Source: a bacterium
GTDB lineage: Bacteria > Eisenbacteria > RBG-16-71-46 > CAIMUX01
Direction: 5' to 3'
NCBI GenBank assembly: GCA_030431975.1
Contig: JAUIHP010000017.1
Coordinates: forward strand, 96,503-160,502
Length of the DNA: 64,000 nucleotides
The translations under genes and the position numbers were made by a program. How positions within the stretch are numbered: the stretch's first letter is position 1; each line of letters starts with the position of its first letter. Below, in pieces: positions 62,853 through 64,000 of this stretch. A model generated the notes under the pieces. That model had not been told where the DNA came from and made no database searches. It saw only the letters and a list, made by a program, of their open reading frames with translations.

Positions 62853-63671
62853 ATGGCGAACCTTGAAGAGGCCCTAGCCGCTGTCGACGAACATCCTGAG
62901 ATCCGTCACATCATCAGCGTGTCCGGTGGCAAGGACTCTGCTGCTTTGGCGGTTCACGTACGGAACAACTATCCACAGATTCCGGCTGAATATGTCTTCT
63001 GCGACACGGGGGTGGAGCTAGAGGAGACCTACGAGTATCTCGAAAGAATGGAGGCAATCCTCGGCATCGAGATCCATCGTGTCAACGCCTTAGACCTAAT
63101 CGGCGTCAACCAGAAGCCTGGCCGGACCCCTTTCGACTGGTTTCTCCAAGAGCGATACAGCGGCTTCCTTCCCAGCCCCAGGATGCGGTGGTGCACCCGA
63201 GCACTAAAGATTCATCCTTTTGAGAAGTTCGTCGGTAACTCGCAGTGCTTCAGCTACATCGGGATACGCGCGGATGAGAAGCGGGATGGTTACGTACAGC
63301 ACCGCAAGCCGCCGGCTCTTTCCAACCGTCCTAACATTGAGCCCGTCTATCCGCTCCGAGATGATGATCTTCGGCTCGCCGACGTCAGAGCTCTACTTGA
63401 GAACAGTGGCCTCGGCTTGCCGACTTACTACGAATGGCGGTCAAGGTCCGGATGCTACTTCTGTTTCTACCAGCAGAAGGGCGAGTGGCAACGACTGAGA
63501 AAGACCCATCCAGACCTCTATCAGGCTGCAAAAAAGTACGAACGGGTCGAGGGGGACAAGCGGTTTACTTGGGTGGACGGCAGGACGTTGAGTGATTTAG
63601 AGGACGATCCAGTTGACTACGATCTGCCAGATCCTGAAGCTGAGGATGGCTGTGCGATCTGTCATCTATAG
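62853..63671 (+). CDS. sspD: PAPS-reductase-family ATP pyrophosphatase, SspD/DndC-like
   Basis: 272 residues; TTGGAGGATGA precedes the ATG. The PP-loop ISVSGGKDSAALAVHV (SGGKDS at residues 24-29) activates the DNA phosphate with ATP. FCDTGVELEETYEYLE is a further family motif. Cys residues in RMRWCTRALKIHPF, SGCYFCFYQQKGEW and DGCAICHL could bind a 4Fe-4S cluster as in DndC. It completes the four-gene phosphorothioation operon, 16 bases after sspC. Confidence 0.88.
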   Translation: MANLEEALAAVDEHPEIRHIISVSGGKDSAALAVHVRNNYPQIPAEYVFCDTGVELEETYEYLERMEAILGIEIHRVNALDLIGVNQKPGRTPFDWFLQERYSGFLPSPRMRWCTRALKIHPFEKFVGNSQCFSYIGIRADEKRDGYVQHRKPPALSNRPNIEPVYPLRDDDLRLADVRALLENSGLGLPTYYEWRSRSGCYFCFYQQKGEWQRLRKTHPDLYQAAKKYERVEGDKRFTWVDGRTLSDLEDDPVDYDLPDPEAEDGCAICHL

Positions 63672-63793
63672 ATGTCCATTCGTTCGAATGGCGAGTCCAA
63701 GCGCTGTCGTTTGATCAGTTGCGGTCAACGAGAAAGCTAACCCTGATTCGACAAAAGAAAGTGGCCTAAAGAGAAGTTAGGGGGTTGCAGAAG

Positions 63794-63851
63794 GGCCTTT
63801 CGTCGTGGTTTTTGGAGTTACCACACAACCAAGAACCAAGAACGAAAGGCC
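63794..63851 (+). promoter_or_regulatory. Inverted repeat just before the transposase gene
   Basis: Arms ggcctttcgt (63794-63803) and acgaaaggcc (63842-63851) are perfect; the inner parts ggttttt and aaccaag pair partly. It lies directly before the transposase GTG, where insertion sequences often use a stem to stop incoming transcripts or hide the ribosome site. An additional ctaaccct / gttaggg pair lies near 63738-63783 and may be part of the element end. Confidence 0.55.
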
Positions 63852-63858
63852 ACATTCT

Positions 63859-64000
63859 GTGAGGCGAAGGAAACGCGATTTGACCTTCCGGGTCAATGGT
63901 GCTCTGCGAATCGAACAAGGGGCGGCTGGGCTCACTTCGTACGCTGGCCTTGAGGTCTTTCGACGGTATCTGCGGTCTTCAGGGTTCCACGAGGCGCTAC
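63859..64000 (+). mobile_element. Start of an IS1380-like transposase gene, cut by window edge
   Basis: From GTG 63859 the frame reads VRRKRDLTFRVNGALRI, then EQGAAGLTSYAGLEVFRRYL, then RSSGFHEAL. The LTS-AGL-x-x-FR-YLR pattern is the N-terminus of IS1380/IS4-group DDE transposases. Catalytic residues lie beyond the window. The left end of the element is not certain; it may lie near 63735, about 65 bases after the sspD stop. Confidence 0.65.

Overview
The window is high-GC DNA with dense, mostly short-spaced genes on both strands and no rRNA, tRNA or CRISPR array that I could see. Several traits point to the FCB superphylum outside classical Bacteroidota (an Eisenbacteria-, Krumholzibacteriota- or Latescibacterota-like lineage): exported proteins with a C-terminal FlgD/type IX-like sorting domain, a lipoprotein resembling the type IX secretion plug protein, a DUF3078 outer-membrane protein, a PEP-CTERM protein and a multihaem cytochrome c. 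The lineage is inference; no marker gene was searched.

Layout. 1-11.8 kb: a cut BrkB/YihY membrane protein, a tandem-receiver protein, an FGE-sulfatase-type lipoprotein, a decayed Phd/ParE toxin-antitoxin locus, a DUF3078 porin-like protein, a Fic enzyme, a TPR-methyltransferase, an octahaem cytochrome and a PEP-CTERM protein. 11.8-20 kb: a large secreted protein with a papain/C39-like core, a remnant of an LVIVD beta-propeller gene, an ArsR-AHSA1 pair, ribokinase, a zinc-ribbon protein and an aminotransferase. 20-26 kb: a minus-strand cluster of ECF sigma factor, small helical/beta-sandwich protein, TPR-CHAT protease and exported subtilase. 26-34.5 kb: rpoN, a Ser/Thr kinase, the plug-like lipoprotein, dps, glutamate dehydrogenase, a MarR regulator and a PH-domain membrane protein. 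34.5-39.3 kb: thiL, thiE, thiD, then a diguanylate cyclase and an Hpt protein. 39.7-43.4 kb: a DUF4920 protein and a 1,039-residue HNH protein with a 36-bp coding repeat. 43.9-51.4 kb: a complete SUF iron-sulfur operon (rrf2-sufB-C-D-S-U-T). 51.7 kb: metK.

53.2-64 kb is a defence island. A sulfur-binding-domain-like HNH nuclease and a phosphorothioation-associated methyltransferase precede, and the methyltransferase diverges from, a four-gene phosphorothioation operon that looks like SspABCD. Its cysteine desulfurase carries an extra N-terminal excisionase/MerR-type helix-turn-helix, and a 27-bp perfect palindrome sits in its promoter. The island is bounded on the right by the start of an IS1380-like transposase, where an SspE-type effector might have been expected.

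The two most interesting systems are the self-regulating desulfurase/phosphorothioation locus placed beside a predicted phosphorothioate-dependent nuclease, and the sigma factor-CHAT protease-subtilase operon, whose parts recall the protease-controlled sigma factor of type III-E CRISPR systems but with no CRISPR. The genome also carries many small tandem repeats (11, 15, 16, 24, 32, 36 and 39 bp), several starting exactly at gene ends.
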